Shown here: one piece after another, positions 7,730 through 13,846 of the stretch | Layout: every line of letters starts with the position of its first letter | Numbering within the stretch: position 1 is the stretch's first letter | Source: RGIG6353 sp045531285 | GTDB taxonomy: Bacteria > Bacillota > Clostridia > Oscillospirales > SIG627 | Assembly (NCBI GenBank): GCA_045531285.1 | Contig: JAZSDT010000023.1 | Span: 1-23,111 of the forward strand | Length of the DNA: 23,111 nucleotides | Direction of reading: 5' to 3' | Program-made: the position numbers and the translations under genes | Notes under the pieces: model-generated | Database searches by the model: none | Seen by the model: the letters and a program-made list of their open reading frames with translations, nothing else | What the model was told of the DNA's origin: nothing

Positions 7730-7778
7730 TAGCCGAAAATAATATAAAACAAAAAGTTCGGAGTTCCCCGTGTGCCGA

Positions 7779-7825
7779 TAAGACAGTAATTCCGTAAAAA
7801 TCATAATTTTACGGCATCTGTCTTA
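7779..7825. other. Large two-part inverted repeat at the island's left edge
   Basis: TAAGACAG (7779-7786) pairs with CTGTCTTA (7818-7825), and inside it CCGTAAAA (7792-7799) pairs with TTTTACGG (7807-7814), loop ATCATAA. No T-run follows on either strand. It begins 13 bp inside the island, so it could be a remnant of a mobile-element end or an operator. Confidence 0.5.
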
Positions 7826-7846
7826 CAGGATTGGAAAACAGCTACG

Positions 7847-7889
7847 AAAAGAACGATGTCAAGTCGAAAGGCTTAGCATCGTTCTTTTT
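7847..7889 (+). terminator. Intrinsic terminator
   Basis: AAAAGAACGATG (7847-7858) pairs with CATCGTTCTTTT ending near 7889, closed inside by AAGTC-GAAA-GGCTT, a stem with a GNRA tetraloop. A T-run completes the terminator on the plus strand. It insulates the small gene at 7926 from read-through of the glnS operon, or ended a gene lost on insertion. Confidence 0.75.
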
Positions 7890-7925
7890 CTATCTCAAAG
7901 CACTTGAAATCACAGAGGATTTACC

Positions 7926-8174
7926 ATGAAACGTCTATTATCATGCGAGTTTAACTTTGATACGGTCTGCGTGGAGCTGAAGTTTTCAGACGGCACTATG
8001 ATTGCCATTGATACCATTGCAATTGAAAATGAGGGGGCAGACAATATGTATCAGAGGTCTGAACTTGATTGGTTGAGCTACAATGCACCGCTTGAATATG
8101 CTGATCTTATTCTGAACGGCGACCCGGAGAAGTATTTGAAAACAGTAACCGTGAATAAGCCGTTTGAAAACTGA
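7926..8174 (+). CDS. Small conserved protein of unknown function (possibly DUF6061-like)
   Basis: The 82-aa protein has no membrane segment or signal peptide. It reads as a small alpha/beta domain: strands KRLLSCEFNFDTVCVELKFSDGTMIAIDT, then QRSELDWLSYNAPLEYADLILNGDPEKYLKTV. I associate this kind of sequence with short proteins found near mobile and conjugative elements in gut Clostridia and tentatively with DUF6061; that match is from memory. AGAGGA precedes the ATG by a normal distance. It lies between the island's left-edge hairpins and the restriction-modification promoter and seems to be a passenger of the island. Confidence 0.65.
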   Translation: MKRLLSCEFNFDTVCVELKFSDGTMIAIDTIAIENEGADNMYQRSELDWLSYNAPLEYADLILNGDPEKYLKTVTVNKPFEN

Positions 8175-8178
8175 GCGA

Positions 8179-8214
8179 GAACAAGCTTACAGGAGTAATT
8201 CTGCGGGCTTGTTC
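8179..8214. terminator. Hairpin after the small island gene
   Basis: GAACAAGC (8179-8186) pairs with GCTTGTTC (8207-8214). It lies just after the stop of the 82-aa gene, where a terminator is expected, but what follows is ATAAAAAA rather than T, so it would be more effective for minus-strand transcription. Confidence 0.4.
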
Positions 8215-8248
8215 ATAAAAAAGTCACAGAGATTTTCGTAAAATGGTA

Positions 8249-8277
8249 TTGCAATTATTCGAGCTTTGGAATATAAT
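8249..8277 (+). promoter_or_regulatory. Promoter of the restriction-modification operon
   Basis: TTGCAA (8249-8254) and a perfect TATAAT (8272-8277) are 17 bp apart, 28 bp before the methylase start. GGAGGTG (8294-8300) is a strong ribosome site. The spacer and leader are AT-rich and include AATATAATATTATTAT, a plausible place for autoregulation by the methylase's HTH domain (inference). Confidence 0.7.
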
Positions 8278-8305
8278 ATTATTATAAAATTCCGGAGGTG
8301 TAGTA

Positions 8306-9376
8306 ATGGATTTTATGTCTGCAAGAGAAGCGGCTGATAAGTGGGGCATTTCCCAAAGACGAGTTGCTGTCCTTTGCTCTGAAAACAGAATTGACAATGC
8401 AACTATGGTCGGTAATATGTGGATTATTCCCACTACTGCCGAAAAGCCGATTGATGCAAGAAGCATTCGTTATTCAAAGAGTGACGGAAAGAAGGTAAAG
8501 CCTTTTTTGAAATGGGCTGGCGGCAAAGGTCAGTTGCTTTCTGAAATCGAAAAGTATTATCCGTTTGAAAATGGTGAAATCATTAAATACGCCGAGCCTT
8601 TCGTTGGCGGTGGTGCGGTTCTTTTTGATATATTGAGCAAATACGATCTTGAGGCTGTTTATATCAGCGATATTAACGCAGAGCTTATCAACACATATCG
8701 CATTATAAGAGATGATATTGATGAGCTTATTGATATGCTGATGGTTATGCAAAATGAGTTTGTACCGATGAACACAGATAACCGTAAAGTATACTATTTG
8801 GCAAAAAGAGAGCGTTTCAACGACTTGAAAGTAAACGGAAATGAGGACATCAATATTGAAAAGGCTGCACTTATGATTTTCCTTAACAAGACCTGTTTCA
8901 ACGGTTTGTTCCGAGTGAATAAAAAAGGCTTGTTCAATGTTCCTATGGGTTCTTACAAGAATCCTATGATCTGTGATGAAGAAAATCTGCGAGCCGTTTC
9001 GGAAAAGCTCCAAAACGTAACGATTGTTTGTGGAGACTACAGAGAATCTGCTGATTTTATTGATGACAGCACTTTTGTTTATTTTGACCCCCCGTATCGT
9101 CCCATTACTGACACAGCGAGTTTTACCGCATACACGGAAAATCTGTTTAACGATGACGAACAGATTGAACTTGCAAAGTTCGTTGATGATATGCACAGAA
9201 AAGGGGCAAAGGTTGTCATCAGCAATTCCGATCCAAAGAACTCAAATACAGAGGACGACTTCTTTGACAATATCTATTCCTCTCACAAAATCAAGCGTGT
9301 TGAAGCCACTCGTATGATTAACTGCAATAGTGAGGCAAGAGGAAAAATCAAAGAACTGCTTATATCGAATTTTTAA
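8306..9376 (+). CDS. HTH-fused D12-class adenine-N6 DNA methyltransferase (DpnM/Dam type, GATC)
   Basis: The 356-aa protein has two parts. Residues 1-60 (SAREAADKWGISQRRVAVLCSENRI...WIIP) form an excisionase/MerR-like helix-turn-helix. Residues 64-356 are a Dam-family methylase: PFLKWAGGKGQL (66-77), the SAM loop EPFVGGGAV (97-105), NKTCFNGLFRVN, and the catalytic DPPY (261-264). The nearest familiar relative is M1.DpnII/DpnM, about 280 aa, so the extra N-terminal domain explains the greater length. It should methylate adenine in GATC and protect the host from the DpnII-like nuclease encoded two genes downstream. Specificity is inferred from that partner. The start follows GGAGGTG by five bases; an ATG three codons later is an alternative. 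The HTH might repress its own promoter. Confidence 0.92.
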   Translation: MDFMSAREAADKWGISQRRVAVLCSENRIDNATMVGNMWIIPTTAEKPIDARSIRYSKSDGKKVKPFLKWAGGKGQLLSEIEKYYPFENGEIIKYAEPFVGGGAVLFDILSKYDLEAVYISDINAELINTYRIIRDDIDELIDMLMVMQNEFVPMNTDNRKVYYLAKRERFNDLKVNGNEDINIEKAALMIFLNKTCFNGLFRVNKKGLFNVPMGSYKNPMICDEENLRAVSEKLQNVTIVCGDYRESADFIDDSTFVYFDPPYRPITDTASFTAYTENLFNDDEQIELAKFVDDMHRKGAKVVISNSDPKNSNTEDDFFDNIYSSHKIKRVEATRMINCNSEARGKIKELLISNF

Positions 9377-9387
9377 GGGGAATGACT

Positions 9388-9924
9388 ATGGAAATCAGGG
9401 AAGGAACTCAACGCATAGAAGATGGAACAAAACAGGCAATTATAGAATTTGTCTTTACCGATTACATCATTTATGTTTTTCAAGGAACTTTGTCTCAATT
9501 CGACATTGTAATCAAATACAAGAAGGATGGAAAACGGATTCGTACACCGAAGCATATTCATTGGGTTGTTGATATTCTGATGAAAATGCAGGGGAACGAA
9601 GCACTTACTAAGCAGTATTTGGAAGCTATTCAGAACTGTTGGAACACTTGTGTTCCACTCACCAACAACGACTATGATACATTGAAAGCGTTAATTGAGG
9701 ACGGCGAAGAAGAAATTGACATTGAACAGTATTTTGACCTCAATGCGTTCGGCGAATACGATGTTGAATTTCTGTACGTATTGATGGAACTGTTGGCAGT
9801 ACAGGAAAAGACAAACCGAGCAGATGCGTATATGTTCGGAAAAATTATAGAAGAGCTGCTTGAATCTGACCGAGATATTTTCAAAATCATATCAACGGCA
9901 GGTTTCGATGGAAGAAGGGGTTAA
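9388..9924 (+). CDS. Uncharacterised acidic protein between methylase and endonuclease
   Basis: I do not recognise this family. From the chosen ATG the protein has 178 aa: an N-terminal beta-rich part (IIEFVFTDYIIYVFQGTLSQFDIVIKYK), a helical middle, an acidic patch EDGEEEIDIEQYFD near 110-124 and a long C-terminal helix region. There are no cysteine clusters, membrane segments or nuclease motifs. The frame also opens at 9382, but that ATG is one base from the AAGGGG at 9375-9380, while 9388 has a seven-base spacing. It follows the methylase by 11 bp and ends two bases before the endonuclease start, so it is cotranscribed with them. Its place suggests a role in controlling or assisting the restriction system. 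Confidence 0.75.
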   Translation: MEIREGTQRIEDGTKQAIIEFVFTDYIIYVFQGTLSQFDIVIKYKKDGKRIRTPKHIHWVVDILMKMQGNEALTKQYLEAIQNCWNTCVPLTNNDYDTLKALIEDGEEEIDIEQYFDLNAFGEYDVEFLYVLMELLAVQEKTNRADAYMFGKIIEELLESDRDIFKIISTAGFDGRRG

Positions 9925-9925
9925 T

Positions 9926-10807
9926 ATGGCAAACAGAAATTTTAACACTTGGCTGTCCGGCTTTCGTGATAGCATTGCAGATTATGGATACTACATAGAT
10001 TTTGAAAAAGTCCATTGCAATGTCGATGGTATCAAGGTTGAACTTAATATCCTTAACTCGCTTATTGGATCTAAAAATATCAAAGAGGATTTCAAGGCGT
10101 TAATCAAGAAATATCCCGAAACATTGAAATGCATTCCTCTGCTGCTTGCAGTTAGAGCTAATGAAATTTACTGCCAGGATGAAAACGGCGGTTATATGTA
10201 TCAGTTTGATTTTGGGAAATATCCTCCTAACAGTCATGCTCACTATGAACACTACGCATATTTTATGGAACATACAGGTCTATTTGACTTGCTTGAAAAC
10301 CATATCATCAATAACCTTGTTGACTATGCAACGGGCGTTGAAACTGGTCTTGATTCCAACGGTCGTAAAAATCGTGGTGGTCATTTGATGGAAGATTTGG
10401 TTGAGAGCTTCATTAAGAAAGCCGGTTTTGTAAAGGACAAGACCTATTTCAAGGAAATGTATATCCATCAGATTACTGCGAAATGGGGCATTGACCTTTC
10501 TGCCATCTCCAATCAAGGCAAAATGGAAAAACGCTTTGATTTCGTTGTCAAAACACCTACTACGATTTACGGCATTGAAACAAACTTCTATGGTAGCGGT
10601 GGCAGTAAGCTCAACGAAACCGCCCGCAGCTATAAAACGCTTGCATTGGAAACTGATACTATCAACGGCTTTACGTTCGTTTGGTTTACAGACGGCAAGG
10701 GATGGACAAGCGCCCGTAACAACCTTGAAGAAACCTTTGATGTGATGGATCACATCTATAGCATCAAGGATTTGGAGAACGGCATTATCACAGAGGTTTT
10801 CAGATAA
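9926..10807 (+). CDS. DpnII-family type II restriction endonuclease (GATC)
   Basis: The 293-aa protein matches my memory of DpnII (288 aa) over its length: FNTWLSGFRDSIADY, LNILNSLIGSKNIKEDF (40-56), NHIINNLVDYATGVETGLDSNGRKNR (125-150), KRFDFVVK and the end DLENGIITEVF. The nuclease core is the PD-(D/E)xK variant made by Asp205 in RFDFVV and Glu218-Thr-Asn220 in GIETNFY, followed by GSGGSKLNETARSYK. It should cut unmethylated GATC DNA. The frame can be read back to 9860, but GAAGAAGGGG just before 9926 and agreement with the DpnII N-terminus decide the start. It overlaps the next methylase by one base (TAATG). No truncation is seen, so the system looks functional. Confidence 0.93.
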   Translation: MANRNFNTWLSGFRDSIADYGYYIDFEKVHCNVDGIKVELNILNSLIGSKNIKEDFKALIKKYPETLKCIPLLLAVRANEIYCQDENGGYMYQFDFGKYPPNSHAHYEHYAYFMEHTGLFDLLENHIINNLVDYATGVETGLDSNGRKNRGGHLMEDLVESFIKKAGFVKDKTYFKEMYIHQITAKWGIDLSAISNQGKMEKRFDFVVKTPTTIYGIETNFYGSGGSKLNETARSYKTLALETDTINGFTFVWFTDGKGWTSARNNLEETFDVMDHIYSIKDLENGIITEVFR

Positions 10808-11553
10808 TGGCTAAGAAAATCACGAAATGGGAGCCGGAAGATTTTGAGTTGGAAATGACAACGCACTGGTCCTTTCCTAAACGTGGCGATTGGGCTACCC
10901 ATGATGCAAAATGGCGTGGAAATTGGTCGCCATATATTCCACGAAATATTCTGCTCAGATATTCCCAAGAGGGAGATTTAGTTCTCGATCAGTTCGCTGG
11001 GGGCGGCACCACGCTTGTTGAAGCGAAGCTGCTCAGCCGCAACATAATTGGTGTTGACGTGAATGATGTCGCTCTTGCTCGTTGCAGAGAAAAGGTGGAT
11101 TTTGAGCATGAGGGAGCTAACGGTAAGGTTTATATACACAAAGGTGATGCACGTCATTTGGATTTTGTCCCGAATAACAGTATTGACCTTATCTGTACCC
11201 ATCCGCCGTATGCCGATATTATTCAGTACAGCGAAGATATAGAGGAAGATTTATCTCATTTGAAAGTCAAAGACTTCCTTGAAGAAATGAAATCCGTAGC
11301 TGAGGAAAGCTATCGTGTATTAAAGAAGGACAAGTTTTGTGCTGTTCTTATGGGAGATACTCGCCAGAAAGGACACATGATTCCAATGTCCTTTGAGGTT
11401 ATGCGTGTTTTTGAGGATACAGGGTTTAAGTTGAAAGAACTGATAATCAAGGAGCAGCATAACTGTAAAGCTACAGGATATTGGAAAACAAATAGCGTGA
11501 AATTCAATTTCCTGTTGATTGCTCACGAGTACCTGTTTGTTTTCAAAAAATAA
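10807..11553 (+). CDS. Second DNA methyltransferase of the operon (N4/N6 class, FAGGGT...HPPY)
   Basis: The 248-aa protein begins with a W-rich segment (HWSFPKRGDWATHDAKWRGNWSPYIPRNIL), then the SAM loop VLDQFAGGGTTLVEA (59-73), VIGVDVND-type acidic loop (81-87) and the catalytic motif THPPYADIIQYS (131-142). The order is SAM loop first, catalytic motif second. The known second methylase of the DpnII system, DpnA, has the opposite order (DPPY first), so this is a different methylase family in the same genetic place. HPPY instead of DPPY or SPPY leaves the target base open. It is translationally coupled to the endonuclease by TAATG. Possible roles are extra protection, single-strand methylation as for DpnA, or methylation at another site. 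Confidence 0.82.
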   Translation: MAKKITKWEPEDFELEMTTHWSFPKRGDWATHDAKWRGNWSPYIPRNILLRYSQEGDLVLDQFAGGGTTLVEAKLLSRNIIGVDVNDVALARCREKVDFEHEGANGKVYIHKGDARHLDFVPNNSIDLICTHPPYADIIQYSEDIEEDLSHLKVKDFLEEMKSVAEESYRVLKKDKFCAVLMGDTRQKGHMIPMSFEVMRVFEDTGFKLKELIIKEQHNCKATGYWKTNSVKFNFLLIAHEYLFVFKK

Positions 11554-11576
11554 CATACAGAAGAGAAGGTTACATT

Positions 11577-11849
11577 ATGGAGTCAATGTATGCACAGCCG
11601 TTGGTTGAGATGGGTGTATCTCTTACCGAGTTGGCTATTAAAGGAACCGCTACCGCAGTAACCAACAAAATAAAAGCAATAAAAGATGAGAAAAATGCGG
11701 AGAAACTCCGTAATACTTATGATGAAATTGTAAGTGAACTTCTCTCCGAAAGAGATGAAGCCGTAAGAATGGGATACTTCTGCCGTGATACCAAGTGGGA
11801 TAACACCTTTAACAGCATTGTATCACTCAAGGACAGCAAGGGGAAGTGA
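11577..11849 (+). pseudogene. Truncated island gene fused in frame to the glnS 3' end
   Basis: The 90-aa reading frame is a chimera. Residues 1-62 (MESMYAQPLVEMGVSL... ending SERDEA) are helical, rich in Lys and Glu, and come from an unrecognised island gene with its own ribosome site AGAGAAGG. Residues 63-90 are the last 28 residues of GlnRS, in the same frame, and use the glnS stop codon. The join is at 11762, where the second 619-bp repeat begins. The gene was therefore cut during the event that created the repeat. Whether the fusion is translated is unknown; it has a normal start and could give a small hybrid protein. Confidence 0.85.
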
Positions 11850-12380
11850 GAATAACGGGTGTGCCCCGTTATTCAGTGATATGATATATTTGCTTCACAA
11901 AGGATTTAAACATGTATTTTGAAGATATAAAATTAGGAACCAGAATTGAACTTGAGCCTGTAAAAATAGAAAAAGAAAAGATGATGGATTTTGCCAGAAA
12001 TTATGACAATATCCCTCTCCACACCGACGAGGAGTACGCAAAAAAGACACCATTCGGACGTTTGATTGCGCCCGGTGTTATGTCTTTTATGTCGGTATGG
12101 AACAAATTTCTTGAGCACGACCTATATGGCGACGAGCTTATTGCAGGTCTTTCAACCAGTATGGAATGGCACAAGCCTGTTTATGCCGACGACGTGCTCA
12201 CAGGTATTGTGGAGGTTACGGAGACAACAAGACGCAATGCAAAAAACGGTCTTGTAGTGGTAACCGTGAAGGTCTATAATCAGGACGGAGTTCACGTTCT
12301 CACCGACGTAACAAAATCTGTTGTTAAATGCAGAGTAGGCTAGTAGCCGAAAATAATATAAAACAAAAAGCTCGGAGTTC
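11762..12380. repeat. 619-bp long direct repeat, right copy
   Basis: This copy carries the 3' end of glnS, the 11850-11874 hairpin, a complete maoC and 37 bases beyond, offset by 4,614 bp from the left copy. It runs on into a strong terminator that suits maoC, so its right side appears native and its left side is the island joint. About 18 substitutions separate it from the left copy. Confidence 0.95.
11912..12343 (+). CDS. MaoC-like hotdog-fold dehydratase, copy 2
   Basis: The 143-aa product is identical to that of 7298-7729, with the same Asp32/His37 pair and LIAPGVM motif, although 14 codons differ silently. Silent-only divergence means either that the two alleles separated in different strains under purifying selection and were brought together by the insertion, or that both copies have been kept functional since an older duplication. 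This copy has the same ribosome site (AAAGGA) and the likely original terminator at 12421-12448. Its transcription would come from the island or from read-through. Confidence 0.85.
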   Translation: MYFEDIKLGTRIELEPVKIEKEKMMDFARNYDNIPLHTDEEYAKKTPFGRLIAPGVMSFMSVWNKFLEHDLYGDELIAGLSTSMEWHKPVYADDVLTGIVEVTETTRRNAKNGLVVVTVKVYNQDGVHVLTDVTKSVVKCRVG

Positions 12381-12420
12381 TCTCTGCATTCTTAGCGGAG
12401 AAATAGGCGGGCACAAAACT

Positions 12421-12448
12421 TCGGCAGAGAACTTGTTTTCTCTGCCGA
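12421..12448 (+). terminator. Terminator of maoC (native operon end)
   Basis: TCGGCAGAGAA (12421-12431) and TTCTCTGCCGA (12438-12448) form a perfect 11-bp stem with loop CTTGTT, extended by ACAAAA outside on the left and TTTGTGTT on the right. It lies just beyond the right repeat and is absent after the left one. Confidence 0.7.
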
Positions 12449-12471
12449 TTTGTGTTATAATGGGGCTAACA

Positions 12472-12600
12472 AAAAGCCTCCCTTGTGTAAAGGGAGGTGG
12501 CAGCCGAAGGCTAACGGAGGGATTGCAAAAAAGCCTAAAATAGCAGGAAACAATCCCTCAGTCGCTAACGCGACAGCTCCCTTTGCACAAGGGAGCCTTT
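12472..12600. mobile_element. MITE-like element with imperfect terminal inverted repeats
   Basis: The left end AAAGCCTCCCTTGTGTAAAG mirrors the right end, whose reverse complement begins AAAGGCTCCCTTGTGCAAAG; about 25 bp match with three differences. The inner arms GGAGGGATTG and CAATCCCTC also pair. There is no transposase. This is the style of a miniature inverted-repeat element I have seen often between genes of gut Clostridia. Reading frames across it are not genes. Confidence 0.75.
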
Positions 12601-12746
12601 GGACGCGCTCGCGCATCTTTAGGGGTATGGACTTTGCCCTGTGCCTTTGTAATACAAAGGCGAAACTGGCGATAAAACAGAACGATAAATTTTCATTTAA
12701 CAAATAGTCGAATTAATCAAAAATTACAATATATTGAGGAATTAAA
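12601..12746. other. Spacer between the MITE-like element and the membrane protein gene
   Basis: The stretch 12344-12746 has no gene. After the repeat end, terminator and MITE, this part contains a small hairpin (GCCTTTG/CAAAGGC, 12643-12661) and then strongly AT-rich DNA with a possible TACAAT -10 box just before the next gene, but no clear -35. Confidence 0.4.
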
Positions 12747-13172
12747 ATGAATAAAATTCAAAAAAGAGATTTATTGGGATTTTTTTGTTATTTTCTAATT
12801 TTAGCTGCTATTTTTTGTATAGCCGTTTTTGTATATCCAATGTGTTTGACAAGTGAAGGCTATTCGGGTGAACATGTCACCCCAAGCCTAAAAGAAATAA
12901 TAAAATCTATGTTGTTATTTATTCCAATTATATTGTCTTTTGGGGCTGCAACATATTTCTATTATTTTGTTTTAAAATTCAAGAGATTTAATAAGGCGGT
13001 TTTTCCATGTATTGTGATTGATGCTACGGTTTTAGTATGTTTGGGTGGTATCGCATTGTACGGTGTAGCTTTTTTGTGGTTAATGTTTTTAATAATTCCC
13101 GCTTCTTTTGTCTTGTTCATCTTAGGAATTATTTTTGGTTGGAAACTTGATAACAAATCCCCCAAGTCATAA
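12747..13172 (+). CDS. Small integral membrane protein of unknown function
   Basis: The 141-aa protein has about four hydrophobic helices (roughly 10-30, 53-75, 84-104 and 107-131), with a short loop containing EGYSGEHVTPSLKEIIK between the first two and a charged end KLDNKSPKS. I recognise no family. GAGGA lies about eight bases before the ATG. The gene is clearly richer in A and T than its neighbours and uses codons such as TTT, ATT and TTA heavily, which suggests recent acquisition. It stands alone between the MITE-like element and a terminator. Confidence 0.65.
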   Translation: MNKIQKRDLLGFFCYFLILAAIFCIAVFVYPMCLTSEGYSGEHVTPSLKEIIKSMLLFIPIILSFGAATYFYYFVLKFKRFNKAVFPCIVIDATVLVCLGGIALYGVAFLWLMFLIIPASFVLFILGIIFGWKLDNKSPKS

Positions 13173-13208
13173 AAGTTCAACATATTTCAGTTTATCTAAT
13201 ATAAAGAT

Positions 13209-13239
13209 CCCCGACAGACGTTTTAAAAATCTGTCGGGG
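13209..13239. terminator. Hairpin terminator after the membrane protein gene
   Basis: CCCCGACAGA (13209-13218) and TCTGTCGGGG (13230-13239) form a perfect 10-bp GC-rich stem. TTAATCTTTGTCTT follows on the plus strand, and ATCTTTAT on the minus strand, so it may serve both convergent genes. Confidence 0.65.
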
Positions 13240-13275
13240 TTAATCTTTGTCTTCTGCGTTGCAATTATGCTTTTT

Positions 13276-13303
13276 AGGACAGTCGAGGACGCCTGTCCCT
13301 ACA
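13276..13303. repeat. Single inverted copy of the GGACAG hairpin motif
   Basis: GGACAG (13277-13282) and CTGTCC (13293-13298) bracket a 10-base loop that is the reverse complement of the loop at 367-376 with one change. Flanking GTAGGGA is shared too, so this is a dispersed intergenic repeat related to the 31-bp tandem array. Confidence 0.7.
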
Positions 13304-13337
13304 AGTAGAAATCAAACTTCCTTATGAGAAGTCGCCT

Positions 13338-13781
13338 TTATCCGAGCTTTTTATTTTGTATTAAATAGACGGCAAACACTACAACCGTGGAAAGTGCAAA
13401 GACCAAGGTAAGCAGGTAGAGAGCATCGCTCAGCACTGCCGTCACCGTATTACAGGTTGCAACAAACAGCATTACGGTGATGATCAAAAGCACCCCGGAG
13501 GTTGAGGAAAGCTTGAGAAGTGTATTTCCCTTTTCGTGCGATTTGAGATGATAGGCGATTTCTTTTATTGCATTTATTGCTATAGCAATAGATACAAACA
13601 GCGGTATATCCATAATCAAAACAATACCTATCAGTTGCGGAAAGCTGAACGAAACGGTGAGCAGCTCCATTTGGTTGTGAGAATTGCCGATTGCAATGAG
13701 AATTACCTCTGTCAAAATAATCAACAAATATATAATTGCAAGGGCTACTCTTATTCTTCTATCCGTGCTTTTTCTGTCCAT
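13338..13781 (-). CDS. Small four-helix membrane protein of unknown function
   Basis: From the chosen start the protein has 147 aa: a charged head MDRKSTDRRIR, then four hydrophobic segments (about 12-33, 46-72, 93-115 and 119-141) with a charged loop KEIAYHLKSHEKGN in the middle. I recognise no family. The frame extends six codons further to 13799, but the sequence AGAGGTGAT lies just before the ATG at 13781 and inside that extension, which decides for 13781. A near-perfect promoter at 13818-13846 drives it independently of the upstream flippase gene, whose stop codon overlaps the -35 box. Confidence 0.65.
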   Translation of the reverse strand: MDRKSTDRRIRVALAIIYLLIILTEVILIAIGNSHNQMELLTVSFSFPQLIGIVLIMDIPLFVSIAIAINAIKEIAYHLKSHEKGNTLLKLSSTSGVLLIITVMLFVATCNTVTAVLSDALYLLTLVFALSTVVVFAVYLIQNKKLG

Positions 13782-13817
13782 AACATCACCTCTCGCCAAG
13801 AATTTTTTGTCACCTTC

Positions 13818-13846
13818 ATTCTACACTACACCGTAAAAAATGTCAA
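13818..13846 (-). promoter_or_regulatory. Promoter of the small membrane protein gene
   Basis: On the minus strand a perfect TTGACA (13841-13846) and TAGAAT (13818-13823) are 17 bp apart. The -35 box overlaps the stop codon of the flippase gene. Start point and ribosome site follow at normal distances. Confidence 0.75.

Larger units (their letters stand above)
7148..7766. repeat. 619-bp long direct repeat, left copy
   Basis: This copy spans the last 88 bases of glnS, the 7236-7260 hairpin, all of maoC and 37 bases beyond. It matches 11762-12380 with no insertion or deletion and about 18 substitutions by eye, 17 of them transitions. All 16 coding differences are silent. The differences are clustered: about 15 lie before 7463 and only three after, with clean runs at 7463-7602 and 7628-7756. 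The left edge joins seamlessly to intact glnS, so this copy looks native on its left and foreign on its right. Confidence 0.95.
7767..11761. mobile_element. Restriction-modification island inserted between 619-bp direct repeats
   Basis: This 3,995-bp segment separates the two long repeats and contains a small conserved gene, a four-gene DpnII-type operon and a truncated gene. It has no recognisable transposase or integrase. Its genes favour GAT, AAA and TTT-type codons more than the neighbouring GAC-rich genes, which suggests a different origin. Removing the island and one repeat would restore a simple glnS-maoC-terminator arrangement. The pattern matches insertion with long target duplication as described for mobile restriction-modification systems; the mechanism here is inferred. 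Confidence 0.85.

Noticed and set aside
9860..9925. Upstream start for the DpnII-like endonuclease inside the preceding gene
   Set aside because: The ATG at 9926 has GAAGAAGGGG before it and gives a length and N-terminus like DpnII.
7148..12380. Assembly artefact producing the duplicated glnS/maoC region
   Set aside because: The copies differ at about 18 sites and have different neighbours on both sides, which an assembly error would not create; long reads would settle it fully.
12328..12707. Overlapping short frames across the maoC terminator and MITE-like element
   Set aside because: They run through hairpins and inverted repeats, with no ribosome site or family likeness.
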